This document shows, one piece after another, positions 35,217-49,615 of a stretch of 64,000 bases of DNA. Numbering within the stretch: position 1 is the stretch's first letter; the number at the start of each line of letters is the position of its first letter. Made by a program: the position numbers and the translations under genes. The notes under the pieces are model-generated. The model was not told where the DNA came from. It searched no databases and saw nothing but the letters and a program-made list of their open reading frames with translations. Source of the DNA: Acanthosepion esculentum (Eukaryota; Mollusca; Cephalopoda; Sepiida; Sepiidae); NCBI GenBank assembly GCA_964036315.1, contig CAXIWW010000817.1, positions 7,041,501 to 7,105,500 of the forward strand. The letters are read 5' to 3'.

Positions 35217-36860
35217 GTATAAAAATACATGTTTATATAAGTCTTGTGAACAACACCAGTTCATAGCAAAAGTGCCAACAGCACCACAGCTGATAGCAAA
35301 AGTGCCAACAGCTGATAGCAAATGTGCCAACAGCTGATAGCAAAAGTGCCAACAGCACGACAGTGCATACTAGTCCTATGTATGACTATAAACTACATCT
35401 GACAGCAAGGCTTCTGATCACAAATGGTCCCAGCTATGAGCAAATAGTGACGCCCCACTAAAAAAAAACACTATGAAAGTATAAAAATACATGTTTATAT
35501 AAAAACTTGCGAACAACACCAGTTGATAGCAAAAGTGCCAACAGCACCACAGCTGATAACAAAAGTGCCAACAGCTGATAGCAAAAGTGCCAACAGCTGA
35601 TACCAAAAGTCCCAACAGCTGATAGCAAAACCAGCTGATAGCAAATGTGCCAACAGCACCACAGTGCCAACTAGTCCTAGGTATGACTATAAACTACATC
35701 TGACAGAAAGGCTTCTGATCACAAAGGGTCCCAGCTATGAGCAAATAGTGCCCCCTCACTAAAAAAAAATACTATGAAATTATAAAAATACATGTTTATA
35801 TAAAAACTTGCGAACAACACCAGTTAATATCAAAAGAGCCAACAGCACCACGGCTGATAGCAAAAGTGCCAACAGCTGATAGGAAAAGTGCCAACAGCTG
35901 ATACCAAAAGTGCCAACAGATGATACCAAAAGTGCCAAAAGCTGATAGCAAAAGTGCCAACAGCTGATAGCAAAACTGCCAACAGCTGATAGCAAAAGTG
36001 CCAACAGCACCACAGTGCCAACTAGTCCTAGGTATGACTATAAACTACATCTGACAGCAAGGCTTCTGAACACAAAGGGTCCCAGCTATGAGCAAATAGT
36101 GACCCCCACTTAACAAAAAAACTCTATGAAAGTATAAAAATACATCTTTAGTTAAAAACTTGCGAACAACACCAGTTGATAGCAAAACTGCCAACGGCAC
36201 CACAGCTGATATCAAAAGTGCCAACAGCTGAGCAAAAGTGCCAACAGCTGATACCAAAAGTGCCAAAAGCTGATAGCAAAAGTGCCAACAGCTGATACCA
36301 AACGTGCCAAAAGCTGATAGCAAAAGTGCCAACAGCTGATAGCAAAAGTGCCAACAGCTTATAGCAACAGTGCCAACAGCACCACAGTGCCAACTAGTCC
36401 TAGGTATGAATATAAACTACATCTGACAGCAAGGCTTCTGATCAAAAAGGGTCCCAGCTATGAGCAAATAGTGACCCCCCACTAAAAAAAAAACACTATG
36501 AAAGTATAAAAATACATGTTTATATAAAAACTTGCGAACAACACCAGTTGATAGCAAATGTGCCAAAGGCACCACAGCTGATAGCAAAAGTGCCAACAGC
36601 TGATAGCAAAAGTGCCAACAGCTGATACCAAAAGTGCAAACAGCTTATAGCAAAAGTGCCAACAGCACCACAGTGCCAACTAGTCCTAGGTATGAATATA
36701 AACTACATCTGACAGCAAGGCTTCTGATCAGAAAGGGTCCCAGCTATGAGCAAAGAGTGACCCCCCACTAAAAAAAAAACACTATGAAAGTATAAAAATA
36801 CATGTTTATATAAAAACTTGCGAACAACACCAGTTGATAGCAAAAGTGCCAACAGCACCA

Positions 36861-37343
36861 CAGCTGATAGCAAAAGTGCCAACAGCTGATAGCAAAAGGG
36901 CCAACAGCTGATAGCAAAAGTGCCAACAGCTGATAGCAAAAGTGCCAACAGATGATACAAAAGTGCCAACAGCTGATAGCAAAAGTGCCAACAGCTGATA
37001 GCAAAAGTGCCAACAGCTGATAGCAAAAGTGCCCACAGATGATACCAAAAGTGCCAAAAGCTGATAGCAAAAGTGCCAACAGCTGATAGCAAAAGTGCCA
37101 ACAGCTGATAGCAAAAGTGCCAACAGCTGATAGCAAAAGTGCCCACAGATGATACCAAAAGTGCCAAAAGCTGATAGCAAAAGTGCCAACAGCTGATAGC
37201 AAAAGTGCCAACAGCTGATAGCAAAAGTGCCAACAGCTGATAGCAAAAGTGCCCACAGATGATACCAAAATTGCCAACAGCTGATAGCAAAACTTCCAAC
37301 AGTTGATAGCAAAAGTGCCAACAGCTGATAGCAAAAATACCAA
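36861..37343 (-). repeat. 22-monomer tract, duplicated copy
   Basis: Equivalent of 17,231-17,713 with no length change, including the 110-bp periodicity at 37,031, 37,141 and 37,251. Absence of slippage since the duplication suggests a recent event. Confidence 0.9.
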
Positions 37344-37586
37344 CAGCACCACATTGCCAACTAGTCCTAGGTATGGTTATAAACTACATCTGACAGCAAG
37401 GCTTCTGATCACAAAGGGTCCCAGCTATGAGCAAATAGTTACCCCCCACTAAAAAAAAAACTATGAATGTATAAAAATACATGTTTATATAAAAATTTGC
37501 GAACAACACCAGTTGATAGCAAAAGTGCAAACAGCACCACAGCTGATAGCAAAAGTGCCAACAGCTGATAGCAAAAGTGCCAACAG

Positions 37587-38005
37587 CAACACAGTGCCAA
37601 CTAGTCCTAGGTATGACTATAAACTACATCTGACAGCAAGGCTTCTGATCACAAAGGGTCCCAGCTATGAGCAAATGGTGACTCCCCCACTAAAAAAAAA
37701 ACACTATGAAAGTATAAAAATACATGTTTATTTAAAAACTTGCGAACAACACCAGTTGATAGCAAAAGTGCCAACAGCACCACAGCTGATAGAAAAAGTG
37801 CCAACAGCTGATAGCAAACGTGCCAACAGCTGATAGCAAAAGTGACAACAGCTGATACCAAAAGTGCCAAAATCTGATAGCAAAAGTGCCAACAGCTGAT
37901 AGCAAAAGTGCCAACAGCTGATAGCAAAAGTGCCAACAGCTGATAGCAAAAGTGCCAAAAGCTGATAGCAAAAGTGCCAACAGCTGATAGCAAAAGTGCC
38001 AACAG
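37587..38005 (-). repeat. 419-bp segment present only in duplication copy 2
   Basis: Copy 1 joins 17,956 to 17,957 where copy 2 has 419 bp. The segment has an inverted counterpart in block A near 7.4-7.9 kb with the same private variants, so copy 1 most likely lost it. Confidence 0.83.
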
Positions 38006-40067
38006 ATGATACCAAAAGTGCCAACAGCTGATAGCAAAATTGCCAACAGCTGATAGCAAAAGTGCCAACAGCTACACAGTGCCAACTAGTCCTAGGTATG
38101 ACTATAAACTACATCTGACAGCAAGGCTTCTGATCACAAAGGGTCCGAGCTATGAGCAAATAGTGACCCCCCACTAAAAAAAATACACTATGCATGTATA
38201 AAAATACATGTTTATATAAAAACTTGCGAACAACACAAGTTGATAGCAAAAGTGCCAACAGCACCACAGCTGATAACAATAGTGCCAACAGCTTATAGCA
38301 AAAGTGCAAACAGCTGATAGCAAAAGTGCCAACAGCTGATAGCAAAAGTGCCAGCAGCACAACATTGCCTACTAGTCCTAGTTATGACTATAAACTATAT
38401 CTGACAGCAAGGCTTCTGATCACAAAGGTTCCAAGCTATAAGCAAATAGTGACCCCCCACTAAAAAAAAAACACTATGAATGTATAAACATACATGTTTA
38501 TATAAAAACTTGCGAACAACACCAGTTGATAGCAAAAGTGCCAACAGCTGATAGCAAAAGTGCCAACAGCACCACATTGCCAAATTGTCCTAGGCATGAA
38601 TATAAACAACATCTGACTGCAAGGGTTCTGATCACAAAGGGTCCCAGCTATGAGCAAATAGTTAGCCCCCACTAAAAAAAAAACACTATGAATGTATAAA
38701 AATACATGTTTATATAAAAACTTGCGAACACCAGTTGATAGCAAAAATGCCAACAGCACCACAGCTGATAGCAAAAGTGCCAACAGCTGATAGCTAAAGT
38801 GCCAACAGCTGATAGCAAAAGTGCCAACAGCTGATAGCAAAAGGGCCAACAGCACCACAGTGCCAACTAGTCCTAGGTATGAATATAAACTACTTCTGAA
38901 GGCAAGGCTTCTGATCATAAAGGGTCCCAGCTATGAGCAAATAGTGACCCCCCACTAAAAAAAAACACTTTGAAAGTATAAAAATACATGTTTATATAAA
39001 ATCTTGCGAACAACAACAGTTGATAGCAAAAGTGCCAACAGCACCACAGCTGATAGCAAAGTGCCAACAGCTGATAGCAAAAGTGCCAACAGCTGATAGC
39101 AAAAGTGCCAACAGCTGATAGCAAAAGTGCCAACAGCACCACAGTGCCAACTTGTCCTATGTATGACTATAAACTACATCTGACAGCAAGGCTTCTGATC
39201 ACAAAGGGTCCCAGCTATTTTCAAATAGTTACCCCCCACTAAAAAAAACCTTATGAAATATAAAAATACATGTTTATATAAAAACTTGCGAAAAACACCA
39301 GTTGATAGCAAAAGTGCAAACAGCGACACATCTGATAGCAAAAGTGCCAACAGCTGATAGCAAAAGTGCCAACAGCTGATAGCAAAAAGGACAACAGCAC
39401 CACAGTGCCAACTAGTCCTAGGTATGACTATAATCTACATCTGACAGCAAGGCTTCTGATCATAAAGGGTCCCAGCTATGAGCAAATAGTGACCCCCAAC
39501 TAAAAAAAAACACTTTGAAAGTATAAAAATACTTGTTTATATAAAATCTTGCGAACAACAACAGTTGATAGCAAAAGTGCAAACAGCACCACATCTGATA
39601 GAAAATTGCCAACAGCTGATAGCAAAAGTGCCAACAGCTGATAGCAAAAGTTCCAACAGATGATAGCAAAAGTGCCAACAGCTGATAGCAAAAGTGCCCA
39701 CAGATGATACAAAAAGTGCCAACAGCTGATAGCAAAAGTGACAACAGATGATACCAAAAGTGCCAACAGCTGATAGCAAAAGTGCCAACATATGATAGCT
39801 AAAGTGCAAACAGCCGATAGCAAAAGTGCCAACAGCTGATAGCAAAAGAGCCAACATCTGATAGGAAAAGTGCCAACAGCTGATACCAAAAGTGCCAACA
39901 GCTGATAGCAAAAGTGCCAACAGCTCATAGCAAAAGTGCCAACAGCTGATACCAAAAGTGCCAAAAGCTGATAGCAAAATGTCAACAGCTGATAGCAAAA
40001 GTGCCAACAGCTGATAGAAAAAGTGTTAACAGCTGATAGCAAAAGTGCCAACAGCACCACAGTGCCA

Positions 40068-40300
40068 ACTAGTCCTAGGTATGACTATAAACTATATCTG
40101 ACAGCAAGGCTTCTGATCACAAAGGGTCCAAGCTATGAGCAAATAGTGACCGCCCACTAAAAAAAAAAACACTATGAATGTATAAAAATACATGTTTATA
40201 AAACAACTTGCGGTCAACACCAGTTGATAGCAAAAGTGCCAACAGCTGATAGCAAAAGTGCCAACAGCTGATAGCAAAAGTGCCAACAGCACCACATTGC
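40068..40300 (-). repeat. 233-bp unit present only in duplication copy 2
   Basis: A short unit with GTGACCGCCCACT and GCGGTCAACACC. Copy 1 lacks it at about 20,049, but block A has it inverted at 4,035-4,266 (GTTGACCGCAAG, GTGGGCAGTCAC). The parsimonious reading is loss from copy 1 by unit-to-unit recombination. Confidence 0.84.
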
Positions 40301-43300
40301 CAATTAGTCCTATGCATGACTATAAACTACATCTGACAGCAAGGGTTCTGATCACAAAGGGTCCCAGCTATGAGCAAATAGTGACCCCCCACAAAAAAAA
40401 AACACTATGAAAGTATAAAAACACATGTTTATATAAAAACTTGCGAACAACACCAGTTGATAGCAAAAGTGCCAACAGCACCACAGCTGATATCAAAAGT
40501 GCCAACAGCTGATAGCAAAAATGCCAGATGCTGATAGCAAAAGTGCCAACAGCTGATAGCAAAAGTGCCAACAGCACCACAGTGCCAACTAGTCCTAGGT
40601 ATGACTATAAACTACATCTGACAGCAAGGCTACTGATCATAAAAGGTCCCAGCTATGAGCAAATAGTGACTCCCCACTAAAAAAAAACACTATGAATGTA
40701 TAAAAAAACATGTTCATATAAAAACTTGCGAACAACTCCAGTTGATAGCAAAAGTGCCAACAGCTGATAGCAAAAGTGCCAACAGCTGATAGCAAAAGTG
40801 CCAACATCTGATAGCAAAAGTGCCAACAGCACCACATTGCCAATTAGTCCTAGGTATGAATATAAACAACATCTGACTGCAAGGGTTCTGATCACAAAGG
40901 GTCCCAGCTATGAGCAAATAGTTAGCCCCCACTAAAAAAAAAACATTATGAATGTATAAAAATACATGTTTATATAAAAAATTGCGAACACCAGTTGATA
41001 GCAAAAATGCCAATAGCACCACAGCTGATATCAAAAGTGCCAACAGCTGATAGCTAAAGTGCCAACAGCTGATAGCAAAAGTGCCAACAGCTGATAGCAA
41101 AAGGGCCAACAGCACCACAGTGCCAACTAGTCCTAGGTATGAATATAAACTACTTCTGACAGCAAGGCTTCTGATCATAAAGGGTCCAAGCTATGAGCAA
41201 ATAGTGAACCCCCACTAAAAAAAAACACTTTGAAAGTATAAAAATACATGTTTATATAAAATCTTGCGAACAACAACAGTTGATAGCAAAAGTGCCAACA
41301 CCACCACAGCTGATAGCAAAGTGCCAACAGCTGATAGCAAAAGTGCCAACAGCTGATAGCAAAAGTGCCAACAGCTGATAGCAAAAGTGCCAACAGCACC
41401 AGTGCCAACTGGTCCTATGTATGACTATAAACTACATCTGACAGCAAGGCTTCGGATCACAAAGGGTCCCAGCTATTTTCAAATAGTTACTCCCCACTAA
41501 AAAAAACCTTATGAAATATAAAAATACATGTTTATATAAAAACTTGCGAAAAACACCAAAAGTGCAAACAGCGACACATCTGATAGCAAAAGTGCCAACA
41601 GCTGATAGCAAAAGTGCCAACAGCTGATAGCAAAAGTGCCAACAGCTGATAGCAAAAGTGCCAACAGCACCACAGTGCCAACTAGTCCTAGGTATGAATA
41701 TAAACTACATCTGACAGCAAGGCTTCTGATCACAAAGGGTCCCAGCTATGAGAAAATAGTGACCCCCCACTAAAAAAAAACACTATGAAAGTATAAAAAT
41801 ACATGTTTATATAAAAACTTGCGAACAACACCAGTTGATTGCAAAAGTGCCAACAGCACCACAGCTGATAGCAAAAGTGCCAACAGCTGATAGCAAAAGT
41901 TCCAACAGCTGATACCAAAAGTGCCAACAGCTGATAGCAAAAGTTCCAACAGCTGATAGCAAAAGTTCCAACAGCTGATACCAAAAGTGCCAACAGCTGA
42001 TACCAAATTTCCAACAGCTGATAGCAAAAGTGCAAACAGCTGATAGCAAAAGTGCCAACAGCACCACAGTGCCAACTAGTCCTAGGTATGACTATAAACT
42101 ACATCTGACAGCAAGGCTTCTGATCATAAAGGGTCCCAGCTATGAGCAAATAGTGACCCCCCACTAACAAAAAAACACTATGAAAGTATAAAAATACATG
42201 TTTATATAAAAACTTGCGAACAACACCAGTTGATAGCAAAAGTGCCAACAGCACTACAGCTGATAGCAAAAGTGCCAACAGCTGATAGCAAAAGTTCCAA
42301 CAGCTGATAGCAAAAGTGCAAACAGCTGATAGCAAAAGTGCCAACAGCTGATAGCAAAAGTGCCAACAGCTCCACAGTGCCAACTAGTCCTAAAATTGAC
42401 TATAAACTACATCTGACAGCAAGGCTTCTGATCACAAAGGGTCTCAGCTATGAGCAAATAATGACCCCCCACTAAAAAAAAACACTATGAAAGTATAAAA
42501 ATACATGTTTATATAAAAACTTGCGAACAACACCAGTTGATAACAAAAGTGCCAACAGCACCACAGCTGATCGCAAAAGTGCAAACAGCACCACAGCTGA
42601 TAGCAAAAGTGCCAACAGGTGATAGCAAAAGTGCCAACAGCTGATAGCAAAAGTGCCACCAGCACCACAGTGCCACATGTCCAAGGTATGACTATAAACT
42701 ACATCTGAGAGCAAGGCTTCTGATCACAAACGGTCCCAGCTATGAGCAATTAGTGCCCCCCACTAAAAAAAAAACACTATGAAAGTATAAAAATACATGT
42801 TTTAATAAAAACTTGCGAACAACACCAGTTGATAACAAAAGTGCCAACAGCACCACAGCTGATAGCAAAAGTGCCAACAGCTGATAGCAAATGTGCCAAC
42901 GGCTGATAGCAAAAGTGCCAACAGCTGATTTCAAAAGTGCCAAAAGCTGATAGCAAATGTGCCAACAGCTTATAGCTAAAGTGCCAACAGCAGATAGCAA
43001 AAGTGCCAACAGCTGATAGCAAAAGTGCCAACAGCACCACAGTGCCAACTAGTCCTAGGTATGAATATAAACTACATCTGACAGCAAGACTTCTGATCAC
43101 AAAGGGTCCCAGCTATGAGCAAATAGTGACCCCCAACTAAAAAAAAAACACTATGAAAGTATAAAAATACATGTTTATATAAAAACTTGCGAACAACACC
43201 AGTTGATAGCAAAAGTGCCAACAGCACCACAGCTGATAGCAAAAGTGCCAACAGCTGATAGCAAAAGTTCCAACAGCTGATAGGAAAAGTGCCAACAGCT

Positions 43301-44660
43301 GATAGCAAAAGTGCCAACAGCACCACAGCTGATAGCCAAAGTGCCAACAGCACCACAGCTGATAGCAAAAGTGCCAACAGCTGATAGCAAAAGTGCCAAG
43401 AGCTGATAGCAAAAGTGCCAACAGCTGATAGCAAAAGTGCCAACAGCACCACATTGCCAACTAGTCCTAGGTATGAATATAAACTACATCTGACAGCAAG
43501 GCTTCTGATCACAAAGGGTCCCAGCTATGAGCAAATAGTGACCCCCCACAAAAAAAAACATTATGAATGTATAAAAATACATGTTTATATAAAAACTTGC
43601 GAACAACACCAGTTGATAGCAAAAGTGCCAACAGCACCACAGCTGATAGCACAAGTGCCAACAGCTGATAGCAAAAGTGCCAACAGCTGAGAGCAAAACT
43701 GCCAACAGCTGATAGCAAAAGTGCCAACAGCTGATAGCAAAAGTGCCAACAGCACCACATTGCCAACTAGTCGTGGGTATGACTATAAACTACATCTGAC
43801 AGCAAGGCTTCTGATCACAAAGGGTCCCAGCTCAGAGCAAATAGTGACCCCCCACTAAAAAAAAAACATTATGAATGTATAAAAATACATGTTTATATAA
43901 AAACTTGCGAACAACACCAGTTGATAGCAAAAGTGCCAACAGCACCACAGCTGATAGCAAAAGTGCCAACAGCTGATAGCAAAAGTTCCAACAGCTGATA
44001 GCAAAAGTGCCAGCAGCTGATACCAAAAGTGCCAACAGAACCACAGCTGATAGCCAAAGTGCCAACAGCACCACAGCTGATAGCAAAAGTGCCAACAGCT
44101 AATAGCAAAAGTGCCAAGAGCTGATAGCAAAAGTGCCAACAGCTGATAGCAAAAGTGCCAACAGCACCACATTGCCAACTAGTCCTAGGTATGAATATAA
44201 ACTACATCTGACAGCAAGGCTTCTGATCACAAAGGGTCCCAGCTCTTAGCAAATAGTGACCCCCCACTAAAAAAAAAACATTATGAATGTATAAAAATAC
44301 ATGTTTATATAAAAACTTGCGAACAACACCAGTTGATAGCAAAAGTGCCAACAGCACCACAGCTGATAGCAAAAGTGTCAACAGCTGATAGCAAATGTGC
44401 CAACAGCTGATAGCAAAAGTGCCAACAGCTGATAGCAAAAGTGCCAACAGCACCACAGCTGATAGCAAAATGCCAACAGCTGATAGCAAAAGTGCCAACA
44501 GCTGATAGCAAAAGTGCCAACAGCACCACATTCCAACTAGTCCTAGGTATGACTATAAACTACATCTGACAGCAAGGCTTCTGATCACAAAGGGTCCAAG
44601 CTATGAGCAAATAGTGACACCCCACTAAAAAAAAAACATTATGAAAGTATAAAAATACAT

Positions 44661-44667
44661 GTTTATA
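44661..44667. other. Orientation switch 2, duplicated copy
   Basis: Identical to the 24,409-24,415 junction at offset 20,252, with the same GTTTATA overlap between the inverted AT module and the plus-oriented leader. Confidence 0.92.
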
Positions 44668-47600
44668 GTCATACCTAGGACTAGTCGGCACTGTTGTGCT
44701 TTTGGCACTTTTGCTATCAGCTTTTGGCACTTTGGCTATCAGCTGTTGACACTTTTGCTATCAGCTGTTGGCACTTTTGCTATCAGCTGTTTGCACTTTT
44801 GGTATCAGCTGTTGGCACTTTTGCAATCAGCTGTTGGCTCTTTTGCAATCAGCTGTTGGCACTTTGCTATATGCTCTTGGCACTTTTGCTATCAGATGTT
44901 GGCATTTGGTATCAGCTGTTGGCACTTTTGCTATCAGCTGTTGGCACTTTTGCTATCAGCTGTGGTGCTGTTGGCACTTTTGCTATCAACTGGTGTTGTT
45001 CGCAAGTTTTTATATAAACGTATTTTTATACATTCGTAGTGTCTTTTTTTAGTGGGGGTTACTATTTGCTCATAGCTGGGACCCTTTGTGATCAGAAGCC
45101 TTGCTGTCAGATGTAGTTTATATTCATATCTAGGACTAGTTGGCACTGTGGTATCAGGTGTTGGCACTTTTGCAATCAGCTGTTGGCACTTTTGCTATCA
45201 GCTTTTGGAACTTTTTGTATCAGCAGTTGGCACTTTTGCTATCAGGTGTTGGCACTTTTGCTATCAGCTGTTGGCACTTTTGGTATCATCTGTTGGCACT
45301 TTTGCTAACAGCTGTTGGCACTTTTGCTATCAGCTTTTGGCACTTTTGGTATCAGCTGTTGGCACTTTTGCTATCAGCTGTGGTGCTGTTGGCACTTTTG
45401 CTATCAACTGGTGTTGTTCGCAAGTTTTTATATAAAAATGTATTTTTATACTTTCATAGTTTTTTTTTTTTAGTGGGGGTCACTCTTTGCTCATAGCTGG
45501 GACCCTTTGTGACCAGAAGCCTTGCTGTCAGATGTAGTTTATAGTCATACCTAGGTCTAGTTGGCACTGTGGTGCTTTTGGCACTTTTGCTATCAGCTGT
45601 TGGCACTTTTGCTATCAGCTGTTGGCACATTTGTTATCAGCTGTGGTTCTGTTGGCACTTTTGCTATCAAATGGTGTTGTTCGCAAGTTTTTATATAAAC
45701 ATGTATTTTTATACTTTCATAGTGTTTTTTTTTAGTGGGGGGTCACTATTTGCTCATAGCTGGGACACTTTGTGATCAGAAGCCTTGCTGTCAGATGTAG
45801 TTTATAATCATACCTAGGACTAGTTGGCACTGTGGTGCTGTTGGCACTTTTGCTATCAGCTGTTGGCACATTTTTTTATCAGCTGTTGGCACTTTTGCTA
45901 TCAGCTGTGGTGCTGTTGGCACTTTTGCTATCAGCTGGTGTTGTTCGCAAGTTTTTATAAAAACATGTATTTTTATACTTTCATAGTGTTTTTTTTTTAG
46001 TGGGGCTCACTATTTGCTCATAGATGGGACCCTTTGTGATCAGAAGCCTTGCTGTCAGATGTAGATTTTAGTCATACTTAGGACTAGTTGGCACTGTGGT
46101 GCTGTTGGCACTTTTTCTATCAGCTGTTGGCACTTTTGCTATCAGCTGTTGGCACTTTTGCTATCAGCTTTTGGCACCTTTGCTATCAGGTGTTGGCACT
46201 TTTGCTATCAGCTGTTGGCACTTTTATTATCAGCTGTTGGCACTTTTGCTATCAACCGTTGGCTCTTTTGCTATCAGCTGTGGTGCTGTTGGCACTTTTG
46301 CTATCAACTGGTGTTGTTCGCAAGTTTTTATATAAACATGTATTTTTATACTTTCATAGTGATTTTTTTTAGTGGGGGGTCACTATTTGCTCATAGCTGG
46401 GACCCTTTGTGATCAGAAGCCGTGCTGTCAGATGTAGTTTATAGACATACCTAGGACTAGTTGGCACTGTGGTGCTGTTGGCACTTTTGCTATCAGCTGT
46501 TGGCACTTTTGCTATCAGCGGTTGGCACTTTTGCTATCAGCTGTTGGCACTTTTGCTATCAGCTGTTGGCACATTTGCTATCAGCTGTTGGTATTTTGCT
46601 ATCAGCTGTTGGCTATTTTGGTGTCATCTGTTGGCACTTTTTCTATCAGCTGTTGGCACTTTTGCTATCAGCTTTTGGCACTTTTCGTATCTGCTGTTGG
46701 CACTTTTGCTATCAACTGTTGGCACTTTTGCTATGAGCAGTGGCACTTTTGCTATCAGCTGTGGTGCTGTTGGCACTTTTGCTATCAACTGGTGTTGTTC
46801 GAAAGTCTTTATATAAACTGTTATTTTTATACATTCATAGTGTTTTTTATGAGTGGGGGGTCACTATTTGCTCATAGCTGGGACTCTTTGTGATCAGAAG
46901 CCTTGCTGTCATATGTAGGTTATAGTCATACATAGGACAAGTTGGCACTATGGTGCTGTTGGCACTTTTGCTATCGGCTGTTGGCACTTTTGCTATCAGC
47001 TGTTGACACTTTTGCTATCAGCTGTTGGAACTTTTGCTATCAGCTGTTGGGACTTTTGCTATCAGCTGTGGTGCTGTTGGCACTTTTGATATCAACTGTT
47101 GTTGTTCACACGTTTTTATATAAACATGTATTTTTATACTTTCATAGTGTTTTTTTTAGTGGGGGGTCACTATTTGCTCATAGCTGGGACCCTTTGTGAT
47201 CAGAAGCCTTGCTGTCAGATGTAGTTTATAGTCATACCTAGGTCTAGTTGGCACTGTGGTGCTGTTGGCACTTTTGCTATCAGCTGTTGGCACTTTTGCT
47301 ATCAGCTGTTGGCACTTTTGCTATCAGCTGTGGTGCTTTTGGCACCTTTGCTAATAACTTGTGTTGTTTGCAAGTTTTTATATAAACATGTAATTTTATA
47401 ATTTTATAGTGTTTTTTTTTTAGTGGGGGGTCACTATTTGCTCATTGCTGGGACCCTTTGTGATCAGAAGCCTTGCTGTCAGATGTAGTTTATAATCATA
47501 CATAGGACTAGTTGGCACTGTGGTGCTTTTGGCACTTTTGCTATCAGCTGTTGGCACTTTTGCTATCAGCTGTTGGCACATTTGTTATCAGCTGTGGTTC

Positions 47601-49353
47601 TGTTGGCACTTTTGCTATCAAATGGTGTTGTTCGCAAGTTTTTATATAAACATGTATTTTTATACTTTCATAGTGTTTTTTTTTAGTGGGGGGTCACTAT
47701 TTGCTCATAGCTGGGACCCTTTGTGATCAGAAGCCTTGCTGTCAAATGTAGTTTATAATCATACCTAGGACTAGTTGGCACTGTGGTGCTGTTGGCACTT
47801 TTGCTATCAGCTGTTGGCACATTTTTTATCAGCTGTTGGCACTTTTGCTATCAGCTGTGGTGCTGTTGGCACTTTTGCTATCAGCTGGTGTTGTTCGCAA
47901 GTTTTTATAAAAACATGTATTTTTATACTTTCATAGTGTTTTTTTTTTAGTGGGGCTCACTATTTGCTCATAGATGGGACCCTTTGTGATCAGAAGCCTT
48001 GCTGTCAGATGTAGATTTTAGTCATACTTAGGACTAGTTGGCACTGTGGTGCTGTTGGCACTTTTTCTATCAGCTGTTGGCACTTTTGCTATCAGCTGTT
48101 GGCACTTTTGCTATCAGCTTTTGTCACCTTTGCTATCAGCTGTTGGCACTTTTGCTATCAGCTGTTGGCACTTTTATTATCAGCTGTTGGCACTTTTGCT
48201 ATCAGCCGTTGGCTCTTTTGCTATCAGCTGTGGTGCTGTTGGCACTTTTGCTATCAACTGGTGTTGTTCGCAAGTTTTTATATAAACATGTATTTTTATA
48301 CTTTCATAGTGATTTTTTTTAGTGGGGGGTCACTATTTGCTCATAGCTGGGACCCTTTGTGATCAGAAGCCTTGCTGTCAGATGTAGTTTATAGACATAC
48401 CTAGGATTAGTTGGCACTGTGGTGCTGTTGGCACTTTTGCTGTCAGCTGTTGGCACTTTTGCTATCAGCTGTTTGCACATTTGCTATCAACTGTTGACAC
48501 TTTTGCTATCAGCTGTGGTGCTGTTGGCACTTTTGCTATCAAATGGTGTTGTTAGCAAGTTTTTATATAAACATGTATTTTTATACTTTCATAGTGTTTT
48601 TTTTTAGTGGGGGGGTCACTATTTGCTCATAGCTGGGACCCTTTGTGATCAGAAGCCTTGCTGTCAGATGTAGTTTATAATCATAACTAGGACTAGTTGG
48701 CACTGTGGTGCTGTTGGCACTTTTGCTATCAGCTGTTGGCACATTTTTTATCAGCTGTTGGCACTTTAGCTATCAGCTGTGGTGCTGTTGGCACTTTTGC
48801 TATCAGCTGGTGTTGTTCGCAAGTTTTTATATAAACATGTATTTTTATACTTTCATAGTGTTTTTTTTTAGTGGGGCTCACTATTTGCTCATAGATGGGA
48901 CCCTTTGTGATCAGAAGCCTTGCTGTCAGATGTAGATTTTAGTCATACATAGGACTAGTTGGAACTGTGGCGCTTTTGGCACTTTTGCTATCAGCTGTTG
49001 GCACTTTTGCTATCAGCTGTTGGCACATTTGTTATCAGCTGTGGTTCTGTTGGCACTTTTGCTATCAAATGGTGTTGTTCGCAAGTTTTTATATAAACAT
49101 GTATTTTTATACTTTCATAATGTTTTTTTTTAGTGGGGGGTCACTATTTGCTCATAGCTGGGACACTTTGTGATCAGAAGCCTTGCTGTCAGATGTAGTT
49201 TATATTCATACCTAGGACTAGTTGGCACTGTGGTGCTGTTGGCACTTTTGCTATCAGTTGTTGGCACATTTTTTATCAGCTGTTGGCACTTTTGCTATCA
49301 GCTGTGGTGCTGTTGGCACTTTTGCTATCAGCTGGTGTTGTTCGCAAGTTTTT

Positions 49354-49615
49354 ATATAAACATGTATTTTTATACTTTCATAGTGTTTTTTTTTAGTGGG
49401 GCTCACTATTTGCTCATAGATGGGACCCTTTGTGATCAGAAGCCTTGCTGTCAGATGTAGATTTTAGTCATACATAGGACTAGTTGGAACTGTGGCGCTT
49501 TTGGCACTTTTGCTATCAGCTGTTGGCACTTTTGCTATCAGCTGTTGGCACATTTGTTATCAGCTGTGGTTCTGTTGGCACTTTTGCTATCAGCTGGTGT
49601 TGTTCGCAAGTTTTT
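49354..49615 (+). repeat. 262-bp segment present only in duplication copy 2
   Basis: The copies align at offset 19,410 up to the AT module at about 49,353 and at 19,672 afterwards. The extra 262 bp resembles the unit near 48,830-49,080, so it looks like a local single-unit gain with the crossover in the AT module. Confidence 0.8.

Larger units (their letters stand above)
37385..41732 (-). repeat. Right arm of the large inverted repeat (duplication copy 2)
   Basis: A fuller version of 17,755-21,480. It keeps the unit with TTTATTTAAAAACTTGCG and GGTGACTCCCCC (37,677-37,745), matching 7,788-7,851, and the unit with GCGGTCAACACC (near 40,208), matching about 4,143. Both are missing from copy 1. 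Confidence 0.75.
35216..44660 (-). repeat. Array block D, second inverted block
   Basis: The duplicate of 15,586-24,408, about 620 bp longer because of two retained units (419 and 233 bp) less a 30-bp loss. All inverted-unit landmarks recur in order. No gene is seen. Confidence 0.93.

Noticed and set aside
37513..37833. Reverse-complement ORFs with LIAKVPTADSKSANS-type repeats
   Set aside because: These are antisense readings of the same monomers and tail; each frame meets a TGA every 66 bp in longer tracts, and no independent coding sign is visible.
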